DNA of 64,000 bases from Cycas panzhihuaensis (GCA_023213395.1 CM041465.1:4650001-4714000), one strand, 5' to 3'. Counted from the first letter of the stretch, positions 44,594-54,352 are shown. Made by a program: numbers and translations. Notes: generated by a model not told the origin, from the letters alone.

Positions 44594-45429
44594 TGTTGAC
44601 TGAGATTGTTCCTACTACACTTGTGGGAACAATGCACTTGTCAAGGTTACACATGCTATAGTCTAGTTAGGATACTGTCAACATGGTCATTCACATACAT
44701 TCCACAGATTATTCATAGAATTATAACACAAGAGTACACAACAGCACAGAAATCAACACATATTCAGCACTTCATCCTTGTAAACACAGAGAATACACAG
44801 TTTTCTACGTAACTCTTATTTCTATTAAGTAATAAGTTCAATTACACAGAGGGCTGGAATACATTCCTGTGCATTCCAATAGCATACACTCTTTTGTTAC
44901 ATGCGTACCCAGATGGTATTTATCACTGAACACTGCTTCAATTGGCTGTCATGCGTGCTAGCATCTGTACCCTTGCGTACCCTGAATATTTAGTTCTCAC
45001 CCTAATCGAATGGTCCATGCGTACCTCCTTAAATATGCCTCTTCGTACCTTTTGGCTGAAGGATTATGACTGCCTGTCATAATCGTACCCCTTCAGTCAT
45101 ATGTACCCTTTCCTTAATCATTAGTTATGCACTTTAACTAATGTCTTCATTAGGTCAAATGCGTGCATGCGTATGTCTCATGACTTTCAGGGCTTCCACT
45201 TTGGTCCGTCTTGTCGTGCGTCATCGCTTCCATTCGATTACATTATGCTACTAAATGCGTGTCATGGTACATACCCATTCAGTGCCTTTTTGTTATACGT
45301 ACCTAAAATGTTGATTTCTTCACTGTTTCACCTTTTGTATACCTCCGTACGGTCTGTACCTACACATCTTAGGTTACCCAGCCTACCTCTGGTCTTCCAA
45401 CAGCCATATGATCAATTTATGCCCCAACA
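44594..45429 (-). repeat. 5' LTR of G-C
   Basis: 836 bp, partner of 34816-35642, with the same TGTTGACTGAG and GCCCCAACA ends. It is followed by target duplication AACCA at 45430-45434. Confidence 0.94.
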
Positions 45430-45476
45430 AACCATACCAGCAAAGGTACGCACGTAGGGTTCGTATCCATATTCCA

Positions 45477-45487
45477 GGTTATTTCAG
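45477..45487 (+). promoter_or_regulatory. Splice-acceptor-like site before the extra ORF (G-A)
   Basis: GGTTATTTCAG lies 27 bp before the ATG of the extra ORF. The same GGTTATTTCAG occurs at the equivalent place in G-C (36848-36858, minus). It has the form of a plant 3' splice site. Splicing from a leader donor would be a way to express an ORF placed behind pol. No donor was identified. Confidence 0.4.
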
Positions 45488-45514
45488 TTTTCTCTCTGGA
45501 ATCCCATAGCCAGC

Positions 45515-45917
45515 ATGAGGATAGCAGGTTGTTAGGAGACTTTTATACCCAGATTAAAGAAGGACCTCGAAGCTATACCCTCTCAATTTCAGGCAAAAAT
45601 CAAACAAGCTGCTTGGGGAGAGTACATGTACTGTAACCCTATGTACTACGACTCAGAAATTATGGAAAGCATTTTAGCAGAATTAAAAAAGGACATGAGC
45701 AAAATTAAACTTGATGCAAAGATTATACATCTGATAATAGGACTTCCCAACGAAGGGGAAGTACCCACAGTAACCAAACGCTCGGAAGTGGACCATGAGC
45801 TATGGTTAAAGGAGTTCTTCTAAGAAAACACACAACTAACTTCAGGTGGAATCCATATGGCAGACATAAAAGACATTCGATTACAGTGGATAGCAAAAGT
45901 TATTAATTCTAGGTTTT
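45515..45917 (+). pseudogene. G-A extra ORF, N-terminal half
   Basis: The start ATG at 45515 reads MRIAGC, a stop, then ETFIPRLKKDLEAIPSQF, AWGEYMYCNPMYYDSEIME, KLDAKIIHLIIGLPNEGE and KRSEVDHELWLKEFF, then a stop. An MADIKDIRLQWIAKVINS block follows, cut by element F inside its last codons. It is clearly homologous to the G-C copy (36502-36822) residue by residue. Function unknown; hydrophilic, with no signal peptide or membrane segment. Confidence 0.8.
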
Positions 45918-45922
45918 TATCA

Positions 45923-46143
45923 TGTTAGAATATTAATGTACATTTGATTTATCCCACATGCAAGTGGGTCCTACTCTTCCATCATGACTTATTATAAATA
46001 CACAATTTTGTGTATCATATTGTAATGTTGTTATAAGGATGTTTTGTTAATACAATTTGAGGTACCTTAAGGGTACCATTCGATCCTATGGAGGTGTTTG
46101 TTTCTGTTTATGATTATCTTATTGCAGATTATATTTTCCAACA
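45923..46143 (+). repeat. 5' LTR of element F
   Basis: 221 bp, TGTTAGAATATTAATG to TTTTCCAACA. A clear TATA box TATAAATA lies at 45993-46000. Confidence 0.95.
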
Positions 46144-46155
46144 TGGTATCAGAGC
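46144..46155 (+). other. Primer-binding site of element F
   Basis: TGGTATCAGAGC directly after the 5' LTR, complementary to initiator tRNA-Met. A second similar site, TGGTATTAGAGC, lies at 46182-46193. Confidence 0.93.
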
Positions 46156-47564
46156 GCCCAGGTTAAGAGAGGTATTTTTGTTTGGTATTAGAGCAGTGAT
46201 TTGGGAGGTGCCATAACGTTGAAATTTCTGAAAAGTAATAGCGAAATTGAGATGAAATAGCTCGTTCTGTAAAATTTGAGTGGTCGCACTACAGATTTTG
46301 GGGCGAAAGTGCGAAAATTTTAGCAGAATTAATTTCGGCCTACATTTTTTTTGTCGCCGTATTTTTAGGACAGATCTGCAACCTCAACTTCAAAGAGCCA
46401 TAACTTTAGCTATAGGTATCCAAATGACCTCAATTTTTTTTTGATTCTGTGCGTTTTTGAATTCTCTTTCTAATGGAAGTAATTTGAGGTTTATCAGAGT
46501 TTAGAATAAAAAGTTATTATTGGTTTATCAAAAGGTACTATTACAGCCCCTATAAACCCTAATTGTGAAATTCTTAAAAGGAGCATAACTTTTGATCTAG
46601 ATATTAGAATTCAATTTCGTCTGAACCATTGGAATTGTATTTCAAAGGCCATCATTTTGATCCATATTTTATGTATTTTTTAGCTATACTTTTTTTCAGA
46701 AATAAGTTTTTGAGAATTTAAGGGTTTCATATTGATATGGTGACATGAATGAGACAATGGTAATGAAGTGATTGTTTGAGGCTCTCTTACATATGTTGTG
46801 CATGGGAGAGTATTGTTGCAATGTGAGATGATATTAAGTTATGTTGATGTGAATGTATTATCACTCTATTGGTGATTTGAAGTGCATGATGGTAATTGTT
46901 TAATGGAAAATTAAGTACCTTCTTACATGTGTTTATATGAGAGAGATATTGTGATGATGACATATTATGGTGATGAAGCGACAATGCATGTGTTTGCATG
47001 AATGAGTTGGGTGGCATATGGTGATTTAGTGCTCCTTGGAATGTGATTTATATAAAGGGACTTTATGGGCATGATAAGACTAATTTGAGGGCAAGAAAGA
47101 TAGTGATATGAGGTGATGAGATGCTTATTGCATGTGAGGTTTACATGACAAGATTGGGAAATTATTGGGCATGTTTTGAGGATGAGATTAGGGATGTTTG
47201 ATGATGTGTTCTACTTAACTGAATGGGCAAAGAAAGATGAGTTTTTGTTGAAGATACCTGAGTTGCAAGGAAGCAAAATTATTAAATAGTATAATGGTAT
47301 GAGTTGTATGTTTTGGACAATCAAGTGAAGTATGTATCTTGGTAGCGACATATGGCATGTATGATCATTATGAGATTTATGAGGCCTTGATTTAGTGAAG
47401 TGAGTGTTTGGATTTTATGTGACTATTTGACATATGTGAGATGCATAAGGCAATGATGTGATGATAAAGTCATGATGATGCATATGCGGGACATGAGACA
47501 TGAGAAAGTTTTTAAAGATTGATGGGTGAATTTGTTGATTTGAAAAGGGACATGGTGTTAGAAA
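46156..47564 (+). other. Long untranslated leader of element F
   Basis: 1.4 kb without an ORF. Towards the 3' half the plus strand is rich in G and T (GTGATG, GATGATG words). It probably holds packaging and other cis signals. A long leader is also present in H2 and J. Confidence 0.6.
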
Positions 47565-48677
47565 ATGGCATTTACAATCATGGAGGATAATGATGTGGTT
47601 ATATATGCTCCTGAAACAAATGAATATTACTTAAGGGATTCATTTCTTCCGATTACTAAGTGCAATGGTGAAGACTACTTCTTTTGGACAATTAAAATGA
47701 GATGTCTATTCATAGCTAGAGGTTTATGGAAGATTGTTACTGATGAATATGATATCCCTAATGATGATGAAAAAAAGGAAATGCTTGAGAAGAAAGATAG
47801 GAAAGCATTCATTATGATTTGTGCTGCATTCAATGATATTGATCTTCCTTCCAAATTCCATTTTGTTATTTGTATGATTCTACATGCAAGTAATGCTAAA
47901 GAAGCTTGGGATTTTCTAAGGGAAGTATTTGAACAAACTCCTGAAGAAACACAACGAATGATTGAAAAAGTAATTAAGGCTAGTTATGGCACAGGTACAA
48001 CGAATGAAGAAAGTATCATCAACACTGATGAGACAGCATGTCAAGATGAAGAATGTTTGACTACTGACGAAACTTCTATTGTTGAATGCATTGATGAGAT
48101 TACACATGAAGACATTGAAAGTGATGAATTGATTTCAAGGGAGATTGAATATGAATCCGATGGTTTTATAAAGGACGAGTCTTATATTGATGATATTCCT
48201 ACTTTGAGTATTGATTCAAGTTTGAATGATATATCTTCTTTGAGCATTATTTCAAGTTCAAAGAGTATGCAAGTTGATCAAGACTCCACTCCTAAGGTTG
48301 AAGAAATCACTGTTGTACATAGTGTTCAAGAGTTTATACAAGATAATGATGACAGACAAGTTGTGATTGAAGATGGTTATTTACAGGATCTACATCATAA
48401 TAAGACTAGACCAGGCACAATGAAGAATCATGATTTGCACTTGCTAAAGCTGCTACATCAACATCATCACTACGAGTTGAAGACGGAAATCAAGCTAAGG
48501 ATATCACCTTACAAAGGCATCAGTACAGAATTGAAGATGAAAATCAAGATGAAGACATCATTCTGTAGCAAAGACATCACTACAAGATTGAAGACAAGAA
48601 TCAGGTTGAAGACATCATTCTCAAAACATTTCCAAGGACAAAGCATTGCAAATACAAATGACCCAAATGTACATTAA
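47565..48677 (+). CDS. gag: Gag-like protein of element F (intact, 370 aa)
   Basis: Intact ORF from MAFTIMEDNDVV to NDPNVH and stop. Residues ~25-65 read LPITKCNGEDYFFWTIKMRC, the copia gag N-terminal (DUF4219-like) pattern. ~70-140 form the capsid part with AFIMICAAFNDIDLPSKF and AKEAWDFLREVFEQTPEETQ (UBN2-like). ~145-290 are strongly acidic (DETACQDEECLTTDETS, LSIDSSLNDIS, DSTPKVEEI). ~290-370 are Lys/His-rich. There is no CCHC or protease. The acidic tail is conserved in H1/H2, so it is not random read-through. It would form particles together with enzymes from an autonomous copia partner. Confidence 0.85.
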   Translation: MAFTIMEDNDVVIYAPETNEYYLRDSFLPITKCNGEDYFFWTIKMRCLFIARGLWKIVTDEYDIPNDDEKKEMLEKKDRKAFIMICAAFNDIDLPSKFHFVICMILHASNAKEAWDFLREVFEQTPEETQRMIEKVIKASYGTGTTNEESIINTDETACQDEECLTTDETSIVECIDEITHEDIESDELISREIEYESDGFIKDESYIDDIPTLSIDSSLNDISSLSIISSSKSMQVDQDSTPKVEEITVVHSVQEFIQDNDDRQVVIEDGYLQDLHHNKTRPGTMKNHDLHLLKLLHQHHHYELKTEIKLRISPYKGISTELKMKIKMKTSFCSKDITTRLKTRIRLKTSFSKHFQGQSIANTNDPNVH

Positions 48678-48684
48678 GGGGGAG
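48675..48684 (+). other. Polypurine tract of element F
   Basis: AAGGGGGAG directly before the 3' LTR, the plus-strand primer site. The same motif in reverse (CTCCCCCTT) follows the H1 LTR at 58696. Confidence 0.9.
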
Positions 48685-48905
48685 TGTTAGAATATTAATG
48701 TACATTTGATTTATCCCACATGCAAGTGGGTCCTACTCTTCCATCATGACTTATTATAAATACACAATTTTATGTATCATATTGTAATGTTCTTATAAGG
48801 ATGTTTTGTTAATACAATTTGAGGTACCTTAAGGGTATCGTTCGATCCTGTGGAGGTATTTGTTTCTGTTTATGATTATCTTATTGCAGGTTATGTTTTC
48901 CAACA
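48685..48905 (+). repeat. 3' LTR of element F
   Basis: 221 bp, partner of 45923-46143. TATAAATA at 48755-48762. Followed by target duplication TATCA. Confidence 0.95.
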
Positions 48906-48910
48906 TATCA

Positions 48911-49582
48911 AAGAGAAAATATACATACATTCAAGGGGGAATGATGCCAATACTATTGAAGATTCACAATGGAGAGAAAATGGATTAATCACAGTTCCTG
49001 GCAAACGACATGCGGCAGCAAATTCAGGAAATAATGACTCATCCTCTTCGCCACCCTTCATTATTGCTAGCTATCCTGTTTTATCAATGTCTAAATATAC
49101 AATTGGTGAAAACAACCACTTCTCCAAAAGAACCACTTATTAAAAGGTGGGTGAGTGAATTTCCAGATACAACACAGAATCAAGAAGTGAAAAGGAGGTT
49201 ACAAAAATAAATGAGTAAGGTTCTTAAATGGTTACAGCAAACCCCCGGGACACCCATTCCTCATCAGGCTAAGCAAACCATAAGGAAAAGTAACAAAAGA
49301 AAGAAGGATAAGGAAGAACCAGCAGAGGCAGAAGAAGTAGAACCTTCTCTAGAAGAATGGGAAGACTTTTCACCCATAATGGAAACGAGAGACACATTAG
49401 TACCACCCCCGACAGATAATAAATCCAGTCAGATTATACAGCTAATTATGGACATGGAAGAAGGGTACAAGGCAGAAATAACAACCCTTCAGGAAAAACT
49501 TAAAGAAAAAGATGCAATAATTGCCACACTGACCCAAATCAATGAAGAAATTCTGGCCACAAGACAGTGGCCGCAGGAGTAG
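48911..49582 (+). pseudogene. G-A extra ORF, C-terminal half
   Basis: Resumes after element F. The frame reads MPILLKIHNGEK, a stop for Trp, SQFLANDMRQQIQE, HPLRHPSLLLAILFYQC and RWVSEFPDTTQNQEVKRRL, a stop, MSKVLKWLQQTPGTPIP, a basic/acidic stretch (RKKDKEEPAEAEE) and the coiled coil (EEGYKAEITTLQEKLKEKD) to WPQE and stop at 49580-49582. It aligns with G-C 35739-36386. A frameshift lies near 49075-49090. Confidence 0.82.
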
Positions 49583-49672
49583 CCTTGAGAAGGGGAGGGG
49601 GAGGAATACCCCAAATTTTAAAAATTTTGTTGAGCAAGGATGCTCAAACCCTTCATGTTGACCCAGGATAGA
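49583..49672 (+). other. G-A purine tract and pre-LTR hairpin
   Basis: GAGAAGGGGAGGGGGAGGAA (49587-49606) is the purine tract. After an A/T stretch, TTGAGCAAGGATGCTCAA (49630-49647) can form a 7-bp stem with AGGA loop. ACCCAGGATAGA leads into the LTR at 49673. The tract is 66 bp from the LTR, unlike the usual direct contact. Confidence 0.78.
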
Positions 49673-50512
49673 TGTTGGAGCATAATGTGACATGCTGGGC
49701 TATGGGCAGACCAGAGAGAGGCTAAGTATCCTTGGACTGTATACATACAGACCGTATGAAGGTACGCATGCAACAAAAAGTGAAGAATTCAGCATTCTAG
49801 TATGCGTATATGGCGGTGCATACCGGTAAAGGTATGCAACAGATGCGTACCTCCAGGCATAACGCAAGTAAATAGGAATGAATGCGCATGAGAAGACCGG
49901 AGAAGGAGCACGAGATGACGTCGGGGCGTACGTACGGACATACGGATGAGTTAAGACATCCAGTTAAGGAAACTAACCAATGGTTAGGAAGAGGTACGTT
50001 TGACTAAAAAGGTACGATTATGATAGACAGTCATAACCCTTCAGCCAAAGGACACCAAAGAGCATATTTATGAGGCTTCCCAAGGACCATTCAATTAGGG
50101 TGAGAGCCAAGTATACCAGTACACATTGGTACGGAGACCAATACGCATGACAGCAGCCTAAAGCCGTGTATTTTGATGGGTACCTCCTGGGTACGCATGT
50201 GACAGAGTGAATGTATGAGGCTGGAATGCACAAGGAATGCATTCCAGCACCTTGTGTAAAAGAACTATTGCTTAATAAAATAAGAGTTACATAGAAATTG
50301 TGTATTCTATGTGTTTGCAAGGACTGAATGTGGAATATGTGCTGATCTCTATATTATTGTGTGCCGTTGTGATATAATCATGTGGAAACATTAATAAATA
50401 TGTGAGATATATGTGGATAATGATGTTGACTGTGTCCTAAACTAGACTGTAACCTGTGTAACCTTGACAAGTGTACCCTTCCCACAAGTGCAATGGGAAA
50501 CCTAAGTCAACA
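49673..50512 (+). repeat. 3' LTR of G-A
   Basis: 840 bp, TGTTGGAGCATAATG to AAGTCAACA, partner of 20384-21225. Followed by CTTGT, the right target duplication in copia D. Confidence 0.93.
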
Positions 50513-50517
50513 CTTGT

Positions 50518-51090
50518 AGCCAAATATTTTCAGATGGATTACATCAAGTTTGTGTCCTGACCAAGCTTCTTTAGGAGTTATATCGTCTAAGGACTGAGTA
50601 GGGCTTCTGTTGATCAAATATGCAGCTGTATATACAACTTCTGCCTAATATTTCTTTGTTAAATCTTTATTATTTAACATACAACGAGCCATTTCTACAA
50701 TTGTTCTATTCGTTCTTTCTACAACTCCATTAGATTGAGGTGTACAAGGAGTTGTAAACTGCCTTTGGATTCTATGTTTTTTTATAGAAAAGAATGAATT
50801 CATTGGACATAAACTCTCCACCTCTGTCAGAACGAACACATTTGATCCTTTGATAGCTTTCTAATTCACTTGCAGTTTTAAATTCTTTAAAATATCCAAA
50901 TGTTTATGATTTGCTAAATAGAAAGTGCACCTAAGTTTCCCTGAAAAAGTCATCAATGAAGGTCAAGAAATACCTTGATCCATTTGTCGAGATGGACATG
51001 AATGAACCACATAGATCAGTGTGTATTAATTCCAATTTGCGTTGTGTACACCAGGTGCTTTTTGAAAAAGGAGTCCTGTGTTGTTTTCCC
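50518..51090 (-). pseudogene. pol: Copia D integrase core
   Basis: Minus strand. The first Asp block lies near 51010-51050 (LELIHTDLCGSF, RYFLTFIDDF). The second lies near 50805-50840 (VRSDRGGEFMS in one frame). The Glu block at 50690-50770 reads TPCTPQSNGVVERTNRTI with catalytic Glu intact. The end HLKIFGYK meets the G-A LTR and continues at 20378. One frameshift near 50790 and another near 50930. Confidence 0.87.
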
Positions 51091-51660
51091 ATCATGCAAC
51101 TTTTACATATAAAATAATTAAATGAGATATCAGGCAAGCCTTTCACCATGTTATATTTTTTTAATCTTTCTAACCTATCATGAGATATATGACCATACTT
51201 CAAATTCCACATTTCATTATGATCAGTGCTATTTGCAGCAAAAGCTTTTATATCAGAAATCATTTTGATGGGGCCTTTGTCAGGCATTACATGGGTTGAA
51301 AGGAATTTATACAACCTATTGCATTTTTCTCCTTTAGCTATAACTGCCCCATTTCTTTTCATGTCAAGGATATAACAATATCCATGTTCATCAAATATTG
51401 TTCTTAACCTGTTATCACTTAATTATAAAATTGAGAGGAGATTCTTTTTTATTCTAGGTATAAAAAAGACATTTCCAATACGGTGAATTTTTCTGTCGAT
51501 GTATATGGCGATTTGTCCTATTCCCCTTATGTGTAAGGGAAAATTATCTCTTAGCTCAACAGATGTGTTGCATTCATAGGGTTTGATGATTTCAAACCAT
51601 TCTTTGACTCCTGTCATGTGATGTGAGGCACCTGAGTCTATATACCGCTTTTCATTGCAC
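51091..51660 (-). pseudogene. pol: Copia D protease and GAG-pre-integrase
   Basis: Minus strand. The protease motif YIDSGASHHMTGVKEWF has Asp-Ser-Gly at 51630-51638, with the catalytic Asp intact. FPLHIRGIGQIAIYI and NVFFIPRIKKNLLSI follow. The HHCC module (51090-51230) reads LWNLKYGHISHDRLERL and ICKSCMMGKQHRTPF. Two open pieces (50931-51362 and 51423-51617) cover most of it. Confidence 0.87.
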
Positions 51661-52591
51661 TTGCATTATTTGCCGGTGTAATAAAGGCAATTTCAATTTC
51701 TTCTTCTGGTGTGTCCTTTTCTTTACTATAATTTCCAAATACCTGTTGCTTTCCTTTATGCAGTTCTGCACATTTCTAGTAGCACTGATAGGGATAATGA
51801 CCTATTTGGACACAGTGATAACAAACATCAAAAGCTCTACAATTACTTGAGAAATGACTTGGTTTACCGCAGTTAAAGCATACTCTCGCTTCTCGAGGTG
51901 GATTACTAATCAGTTTTCCTCATCCTCTTCCTTCCGTCCAACGTCCCTCAGAACTTCTCGGCATTCTTCCTCTTGATCTGGGATTAAATTGTCCTCTTCC
52001 TCTGCCTCTTATCTAAAGTTTCGAAAAAAGTGCATCTTCAATTTCTGATTCTTCTTCGTACCTTTGATTTATTTTCTCTTGAGCATACATATGTCCTGTC
52101 AAAGTATCAAAGGAAATTGTGGCTGTATGTCCTCCTCCTGTCAACATATTCACCATGGTGTCAAAGGACCTTGGAAGTTTATTGAGCACCAAGTGAATTA
52201 GTTCTGTATCTATTAACTTCTCTCCTACTGTGAGAATGACAGTTTTAATGCTAGTTAACTTGGTTAAGAAGTCTGACACAGTTTGTCCCTCTCTCATTTT
52301 TAATTTATAAAGCTCTTCTCTTAATGCCACAATTCTAGCTTCACTTTTTCTACTAAACATTGAAGCCATAACTTGCCATATTTCATTTGCATCTTCTAGA
52401 CCATCTACATAAACTAGTAATGAATCAAAAATTGAGAGTTTGAGGACTGAAACAGTAACATTATTTCTTTCCTCCCAACTAGTCAGGTCTGTTGCAACAG
52501 TTGGTTGTTTTTCAGCCCCATTGGTGATTTTCCAGGCTCGCTTTGCTCTCAATAACCCTTCAATTTTTACTTTCCAGACACTAAAATTCAT
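51661..52591 (-). pseudogene. gag: Copia D gag with zinc knuckle
   Basis: Minus strand, open for 192 residues from 52591 to 52013. MNFSVWKVKIEGLLRAKRA, then NDVTVSVLKLS-like text, DANEIWQVMASMFSRKSE, LREELYKLKMREGQTV and LNKLPRSFDTMVNML, all UBN2-type capsid blocks. Upstream the frame stays open to ATA at 52624-52626, followed by SSAGSLNESEKL. The native start was probably an ATG there, changed to ATA. After an Arg/Gly-rich stretch with stops comes an intact CCHC, CFNCGKPSHFSSNC, at 51839-51880. Confidence 0.87.
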
Positions 52592-52599
52592 TTCTGTAA

Positions 52600-53317
52600 G
52601 CTTTTCACTTTCATTTAGTGAACCAGCAGATGAGGCTATTAAGAAGAGTGATTAGGAACCAAAAAAATAAATTTTACTATCTATACGGCCTGCTGTACAG
52701 AATTTCGTACGTAATTGAAGTTGTACGGACTGAAATGAAAATGGTCTCAATCAAAAGAACTCGCAAATGGGTGTCCCAATCTGTGATTATTTTATTGAAA
52801 GGACTTCAGATGAAAGAGAAAACTCCAGTCGAAGTAGTAAACCCATGCCCAAGGGTTTTAGCCATTGTTGAAGAAAAAACTACTTAAATCTATGAAAACA
52901 TCCACTGAAATTCTTCGTTTAGAGATGAGAAAGGATTTGAATACTTGTACCAGGGATTTTGATCAAGAATTTTTGAAAAGAACGTAGAGAGAAGGCTCCA
53001 ATCCCGCGCGCCTGTATTTTATCTTGAAACTGGGTCGAAATGACTCTGAATGATGTCGTCGCAGAAGAGAAAGATGTAGAGGAGGTTCCGATATTCGATC
53101 TGGGTGAGTTTTGTTGAATTCTGACGACTTCGAATTTTGACGTACGTACAACTCCGTACAATCGTACAAATTCGTACAATTCTTCTTTCAAATTTGCCTG
53201 GACACTTTGTCTTCACATAACAGATCCTTGTAATAAAAAATTTGTCCCCAGTATTCTTCTTCTTCTTTCAATGAAGCCCAGATTAGCTTCTTCACATGCA
53301 GGAGAACCTAGGGGCCT
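52600..53317 (-). other. Leader of copia D
   Basis: Untranslated leader between primer site and gag of D on the minus strand. Short chance ORFs occur on both strands, none with recognisable similarity. A run of GTACG-type words (52685-52730 and 53140-53185) is present. Confidence 0.5.
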
Positions 53318-53329
53318 GCTCTGATACCA
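53318..53329 (-). other. Primer-binding site of copia D
   Basis: The reverse strand reads TGGTATCAGAGC directly next to the 5' LTR, complementary to initiator tRNA-Met. Confidence 0.93.
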
Positions 53330-53536
53330 TGTAACAAAACCTTAGTGAGGAATAAATTCACTCTCACACGATGATTTCTTTATTTATGATTCGTATATAT
53401 ATACAAGTAGGATGTGGGTACAAATAATAACCGCTCAACCAGGTAATGCCACTTGTCAACTTAAGAGAGGAGAAGAAAGTGGTACATGACCCTTACATCA
53501 AACATTATAACTTAAGGTTAAACATTACCTTTTACA
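53330..53536 (-). repeat. 5' LTR of copia D
   Basis: 207 bp, TGTAACAAAACC to CCTTTTACA with TGTAA/TTACA inverted ends. It matches 18174-18353 apart from ~27 extra bases at the start. A TATA-like TATATATAT lies near 53395. Short for a copia LTR. Confidence 0.9.
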
Positions 53537-54250
53537 AAAACATAGAGTCACTTTGCATAATGATATAAGATGTCGTATCTCCTTGGCTTGTTCCACCTGA
53601 TATTCCACTTTGTACCCCTCCTGAGTATGTATGACTCCCTGCTCCTCCTCCCATATTGCTACTTAGACTTGCCATTGGTAACTTAGAAAGGAGATTTATT
53701 ATGCAACTTGGAGTTGAGATTTGTAGCAAATGATGGTTTCGAGCTTATTCTGCTACACAGTATACTCCTAATTCAATTAAATTTTCTTCCTGTGTTAGAA
53801 CTTCTTCCAAATTGTATACTCTATCTAAATTGTATTGCCAATCTTCAGGTTGAGGAAAATCCTTATTCAATACTTCCTCCTCCTATAAAATCTCTTTTAT
53901 AGTAGAATCTTCTTCTTTCAAATTTTGCTACCAACTTTCACCTTTAGCAAAATCTTTCTTAATTAAATCTAGTTGCACTAGTTCCTTGTTTATATGTTCC
54001 TCTTCCACTATACACCTTTGGTTATCTTTACTTATATAGCACGTACTTTGATAGTTCTCTCGTCAGATTCCATACTTGTCTTTTGTTTATTTATTTTGCC
54101 TTTATTTCTTGACTTTCTCTTCTCCATCGAGTGTGTAAATGTTCACCTCTTCATCTACTTCCTTGGTATTAATATGAATTTGGGCCTACATATTCCAGCC
54201 TAAAGTCTGTCGTTATCCTAATGTTTACCATGATCATGACGTAACTCTAC
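53537..54250 (-). pseudogene. gag: G0 gag N-terminal region
   Basis: Minus strand. A Gly/Ser-rich open piece (53532-53729) contains GGGAGSHTYSGGVQSG. Further upstream (53760-53960) a Glu-rich stretch reads KEEDSTIKEIL and then EDWQYNLDRVYNLEEVL. The position, between the primer site and the capsid interrupted at 18173, and the acidic character match the N-terminal half of G-A gag. Sequence similarity is weak, so this rests mainly on synteny. Confidence 0.5.
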
Positions 54251-54340
54251 TTTGACCCTGGGTGGCATGGAAGAAGACATGAGGACCTACTTAGCTTTGT
54301 CCATTATGACTTCCACCATACTTTGCCCTTTTTCAAAAAG

Positions 54341-54351
54341 CAATGGAACCA
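54341..54351 (-). other. Primer-binding site of G0
   Basis: The reverse strand reads TGGTTCCATTG, the same tRNA-Glu-like site as G-C, one base from the candidate LTR at 54353. It confirms that G0 belongs to the same wider family and runs on the minus strand. Confidence 0.65.
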
Positions 54352-54352
54352 A

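Larger units (their letters stand above)
34816..45429 (-). mobile_element. Ty3/gypsy element G-C, inverted inside G-A
   Basis: Minus strand, 10,614 bp, LTRs 34816-35642 and 44594-45429, perfect target duplication AACCA. It contains every module of the family without internal insertion, so it is the reference copy here: gag, protease, capsid-like blocks, RT, RNase H, integrase, conserved block, repeat spacer, extra ORF, purine tract, hairpin. The two LTRs are closely similar by eye. Relative to G-A it forms a large inverted repeat. Confidence 0.95.
45923..48905 (+). mobile_element. Gag-only copia-type element F, youngest clear insertion
   Basis: Plus strand, 2,983 bp, LTRs 45923-46143 and 48685-48905 (221 bp each), target duplication TATCA at 45918-45922 and 48906-48910. 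I count 8 mismatches between the LTRs. It has the perfect copia primer site, a long leader, one open gag-like ORF and a purine tract; no zinc knuckle, protease, integrase or RT. The layout fits the class known as terminal-repeat retrotransposons with a gag domain (TR-GAG). It splits the extra ORF of G-A. H1/H2 (58442-62846) are relatives. Confidence 0.95.
20384..50512 (+). mobile_element. Ty3/gypsy element G-A, host of three nested insertions
   Basis: Plus strand. LTRs at 20384-21225 and 49673-50512, target duplication CTTAT / CTTGT. After removing G-B, G-C and F with their duplications, the net length is about 10.6 kb, the same as G-C (10,614 bp). The order is 5' LTR, tRNA-Glu-like primer site, gag with four CCHC knuckles, protease, capsid-like module, RT, RNase H, integrase, conserved untranslated block, 60-bp repeat spacer, extra ORF, purine tract, hairpin, 3' LTR. 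No chromodomain is seen after integrase. Confidence 0.93.
18174..53536 (-). mobile_element. Ty1/copia element D, split by the G-A complex
   Basis: Minus-strand copia element in the gag of G0. Its left part (18174-20383) holds the 3' LTR, RNase H, RT and hinge. Its right part (50513-53536) holds integrase, GAG-pre-integrase, protease, zinc knuckle, gag, primer site and 5' LTR. The 30-kb G-A complex separates them, with split target duplication CTTAT (20379-20383) / CTTGT (50513-50517). Removing the insert restores the integrase reading FGYKAYVHIP. The net length of about 5 kb is usual for copia. LTRs are short (about 207 bp). Confidence 0.92.

Noticed and set aside
20384-50512. Endogenous pararetrovirus (caulimovirid) origin of the G elements
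   Set aside because: LTRs, target duplications, integrase and purine tract are all present, and no movement-protein block is seen. They are Ty3/gypsy retrotransposons.
52618-53216. Small ORFs in the copia D leader as host genes
   Set aside because: They lie between the primer site and gag of D on mixed strands and have no recognisable domains.
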